A stretch of 64,000 nucleotides of DNA from Branchiostoma lanceolatum (Eukaryota > Chordata > Leptocardii > Amphioxiformes > Branchiostomatidae): contig NC_089726.1 in NCBI RefSeq assembly GCF_035083965.1, positions 20,816,559-20,880,558 on the forward strand, in the 5' to 3' direction. The translations under genes and the position numbers were made by a program. Under the pieces are notes generated by a model. The model searched no databases. It was not told the DNA's origin and was given only the letters and a program-made list of their open reading frames with translations. This document shows, piece by piece, positions 62,201-64,000 of the stretch. Every line of letters starts with the position of its first letter. The stretch's first letter is position 1.

Positions 62201-63963
62201 AGAATAGAAGACGAATGTCATTTTGTGGTAGAATGTGGATTATATACCAAAGAAAGAAATGAACTGTATAAGCTTGTAGAAAACCTATTTCCCTACTTCA
62301 CACACTTAAGTACTGTACAAAAATTCATATTCCTAATGCGACTAGACAAACCTCCCATTGAAAAACACGTCTGTTCTTTTATATCTACTATAACCGAAAA
62401 GCGAGGAGAAGTAGAATTTATCTAATGATAGTCATAGTCTTTTATATCCGTTAACTGTACTTGTATTTTGTTTTGTTGTGACCTGTACTTAGCCAAGTGT
62501 GGCAGAAATGTGCAATAAAGGTCTTCATTCATTATATAACAGTCGAAGGCCCAGAGATATAAGCAAAACGCGCCTTGTCATGTATTAAGCTTGATATGGA
62601 CAAGAACTGTTTACAGGTTTCGCCTTCATCTTCGACCTCGACTGAACAGACTTATTTTCTGTGCAGTTTTAATAAAACTCTGTATTTCTTGGATTTTGAT
62701 AAGCATTCACCATGCTGAACGCTGAAAATCTGCTATTCATTTCTTTGTTTCATTGGTACTCGATTTTCATGCAATAGGTGATGACCGCCGCAAAAGGAAA
62801 CCTCTTCTACACTGGAGAGGTGCAGGGTCTATTCGGACCGCAGGGAGGCGCTGTGTCCGTTGCGTTCCTCAGTTCATCAGGTAGGCGTTATACTGACAGG
62901 ACTGGTAGCCTGGGTGCCATCCTTCGTAATTACCGCTGGCTGTCCCTTTTTTGCAGGCCTGAATGTTATCTCAGTTGATTTACATGTCCTCCCATACTTT
63001 CACCGTAACCAACACTCTCAGTTTTTGATTAGTCGATTAGGGGAGAGTATTGGAGCCCCGATAAATATAGATCTAAGTTGGATGACACTCGGGCTACTTT
63101 TTCGTTTGCGGAAATACTGAGAGCCGGTGGTATTTTCACCATGGTGGATGGCACCCAGGCTTTAGAACTGTGACCACAGGGCCCATGTTTTCCACAGGAA
63201 AAACAATCAATGATCATTGCGATCACTCAGAGACCGTTGGAAGACCTTGGAGATCTTTGAAGTCATTAGAACATTCTGGGGGTCATTGAGAATTCATTGA
63301 AAGACGGTTGAGAGTACATCTTTTTGACGCTAAACGGTCACACTTCTCAGGAATCCCGACTTTAGCAGCTGTCACACATTTAGGACCTTCCCACGACTTT
63401 CGTCCCGACCACTCCTCAACCAAGGTCGGCGCTGAGTTGGCAGTAGCCTGAAAAACATTTTATTCTAGCTTCAGTCTGCTCCTCTGAACGCATCCAAGCA
63501 AAATATGACCTTTCCAACTCTGCCGACAAAATTTATAGTCCGCTGGCGCAGACGAAGGCTCAGTTTCGAGTCAGCTCCGTAGAGGAGCATAGAAAGAACA
63601 AGGGTGCTATAGATCTTCAGCTTGACCGTTCTGGAGAGATGTTTGGAACGCCAGACACGGTCAAGACTGGCAAAGGCTGCAGAGGCGATTCCAAGTCTGC
63701 GCTTGACACCTCCCAACCCCATATAACCTAGCTCACGACTAACTCCCAACCATGGTCCGTGGAAAAGGTTAAATATTTATGTGCACATTCATTCAAAGAT
63801 TGATGATGCTCGACTTACTAACTTATCTAAACAACGTTGTCTTGTAGGAAATGACACTTCGGGCCAAGGCGTGTCGACCCTGTCGATAATCTTCTTCGTG
63901 TCGTCTGGAGTTCTCTTCGTTCTGGCCGTCGCCCTGTATGCTTCTACTATCTGCAAGGCGTAA
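53220..63963 (+). CDS. M28-family metallopeptidase, secreted or membrane-anchored
   Basis: The eleven coding exons are 53220-53271, 56072-56250, 56915-57149, 57933-58129, 58873-59028, 59400-59544, 60214-60363, 61494-61661, 61959-62071, 62778-62880 and 63848-63963. They sum to 1614 nt, 538 codons including the stop (537 aa). A signal peptide (MAAMFTTAFVVVLVS) leads into an M28 domain with SAHYDT (zinc ligand H105), GVDDNGSG (bridging D117), DLEEWEE (catalytic E151, zinc E152) and VVMDTIMNY (zinc D199). The last His ligand, expected in an SDH-F-W motif, appears as GDFRNFW (F303). The C-terminal exon is a transmembrane or GPI-signal helix (IIFFVSSGVLFVLAVALY) with a short tail. An extracellular aminopeptidase-like role is likely if another residue replaces the missing His. 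Exon phases match the divergent paralogue throughout, and exons 3, 4, 5, 6 and 9 have identical lengths. Confidence 0.93.
53530..53763. mobile_element. MITE with tagcctctaccaggc ends, copy 2
   Basis: The right end gcctggtagaggcta is perfect; the left end has small insertions (tagcagcctctacctggc). Inner blocks gaaattggccaaatag and gaggagttagtctgcta match the 26.7-kb copy. It lies in intron 1 of the plus M28 gene. Confidence 0.85.
54811..55034. mobile_element. MITE, agccccc/ggggggct ends, copy 3
   Basis: The right part (catcataaagtcaagggtaa..aacgtgccgcggatccaatg) matches 22.5 and 38.3 kb. The left end is decayed. It lies in intron 1 of the plus M28 gene. Confidence 0.75.
56029..56071 (+). promoter_or_regulatory. 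In-frame alternative signal-peptide start in intron 1 of the plus M28 gene
   Basis: An ATG at 56029 opens MSIKIAVLILLVLPVASQSS, which runs through the exon 2 acceptor (56070-56071) in the same frame as exon 2. It has a typical hydrophobic signal-peptide core. A transcript starting inside intron 1 would therefore encode the same mature protein with a different leader. Seen in sequence; use is unproven. Confidence 0.5.
58168..58347. mobile_element. Hairpin MITE in M28 intron 4
   Basis: The arms gcctagctttaatctccaag.. and ..cttggagattagcctagct are inverted. The middle contains agctagccagagaagctcc and ataaaaactccttctgcc, shared with 6690-6795. Confidence 0.78.
59314..59342. repeat. (ATGT)n microsatellite
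   Basis: gtatgtaggtatgtatgtat run in intron 5 of the plus M28 gene, about 60 bp before the exon 6 acceptor. Confidence 0.9.
60024..60135. repeat. Short tandem repeat (atgtagcgaaa) in M28 intron 6
   Basis: Six imperfect copies of a 17-27 bp unit centred on atgtagcgaaa lie about 80 bp before exon 7. Confidence 0.9.
60364..61200. repeat. Tandem array of about 138 bp made of the M28 exon 7 donor edge (6 copies)
   Basis: Each unit contains an exon 7 3'-end copy (acgtcaccgtgacgctttgg, gaggtagccaacggcgcaac, then gtgcaca), the donor (g|gtactctc) and a pyrimidine-rich stretch. Junctions recur near 60519, 60652, 60781, 60924, 61060 and 61194. Several copies keep a usable GT donor; the last has lost it. 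Copies are diverged, so this array is older than the 155-bp array of the sister gene. Confidence 0.92.
62175..62540 (+). mobile_element. LINE 3' fragment in M28 intron 9
   Basis: The open stretch RIEDECHFVVECGLYTKERNE resembles the C-terminal zinc-knuckle-like tail (..E..HF..EC..Y...R..L) of many non-LTR reverse transcriptases. It is followed by a 3' UTR ending gtgcaataaaggtcttcatt. It is 5'-truncated. Confidence 0.65.
63465..63750 (-). mobile_element. LINE reverse-transcriptase fragment in M28 intron 10
   Basis: Minus strand: LGGVKRRLGIASAAFASLDR, then VWRSKHLSRTVKLKIYSTLV and LSMLLYGAD, the reverse-transcriptase thumb region of RTE-like elements. It stops after about 90 codons. It is antisense to the host gene. 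Confidence 0.8.
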
Positions 63964-64000
63964 GTATGCATTGAAAACCCTAGCTATGGGTAGATATTCA

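Overview
The window is animal nuclear DNA. Protein-coding exons are short and separated by AT-rich introns with GT-AG junctions, and simple repeats, MITE-like hairpins, tRNA-derived SINEs and 5'-truncated LINEs are abundant. The C2H2 finger consensus (CEECSKQFS...[12 protein letters not shown]) and the mixture of repeat families suggest a lancelet (Branchiostoma). That species call is inference; no search was run.

Layout. (1) 0.7-3.7 kb, minus strand: a C2H2 zinc-finger array that appears to be dead. It is split by a 1.3-kb LINE fragment with a 13-bp target-site duplication, carries a 7-bp frameshifting deletion and has two fingers with lost zinc ligands. (2) 10.2-14.2 kb, plus strand: a two-exon TRIM-type gene, with an 11-bp coding first exon and one large exon. 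It encodes RING, two B-boxes, a coiled coil and two tandem USP7-like MATH domains (695 aa). A diverged copy of its promoter and first exon lies at 17.3 kb. (3) 18.4-27.7 kb, minus strand: a complete seven-exon CYP2-clan cytochrome P450 (511 aa) with one GC-AG intron. (4) 34.6-49.6 kb, minus strand, and 53.1-64.0 kb, plus strand: two divergent M28-family metallopeptidase paralogues (534 and 537 aa). Both have 11 coding exons with the same phases and five exons of identical length. The minus copy has lost a predicted bridging-zinc Asp and the catalytic Glu. In both copies the position where M28 enzymes usually carry the last zinc-binding His is not His.

The rest is intergenic or intronic sequence dominated by mobile-element debris: at least seven families of terminal-inverted-repeat elements, several SINE copies and several LINE 3' ends.

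The most striking pattern is in the M28 pair. Four separate tandem-repeat arrays each start at an exon/intron junction and copy the exon edge together with its splice site: the exon 2, 4 and 6 acceptors of the minus gene and the exon 7 donor of the plus gene. The result is runs of duplicated splice sites next to the real ones. In the minus gene the copied exon pieces that were read run into in-frame stops. The plus paralogue also has an in-frame alternative signal-peptide start inside intron 1. The four loci have unrelated predicted functions (DNA binding, ubiquitin ligation, monooxygenation, peptide hydrolysis), so no joint pathway is claimed.
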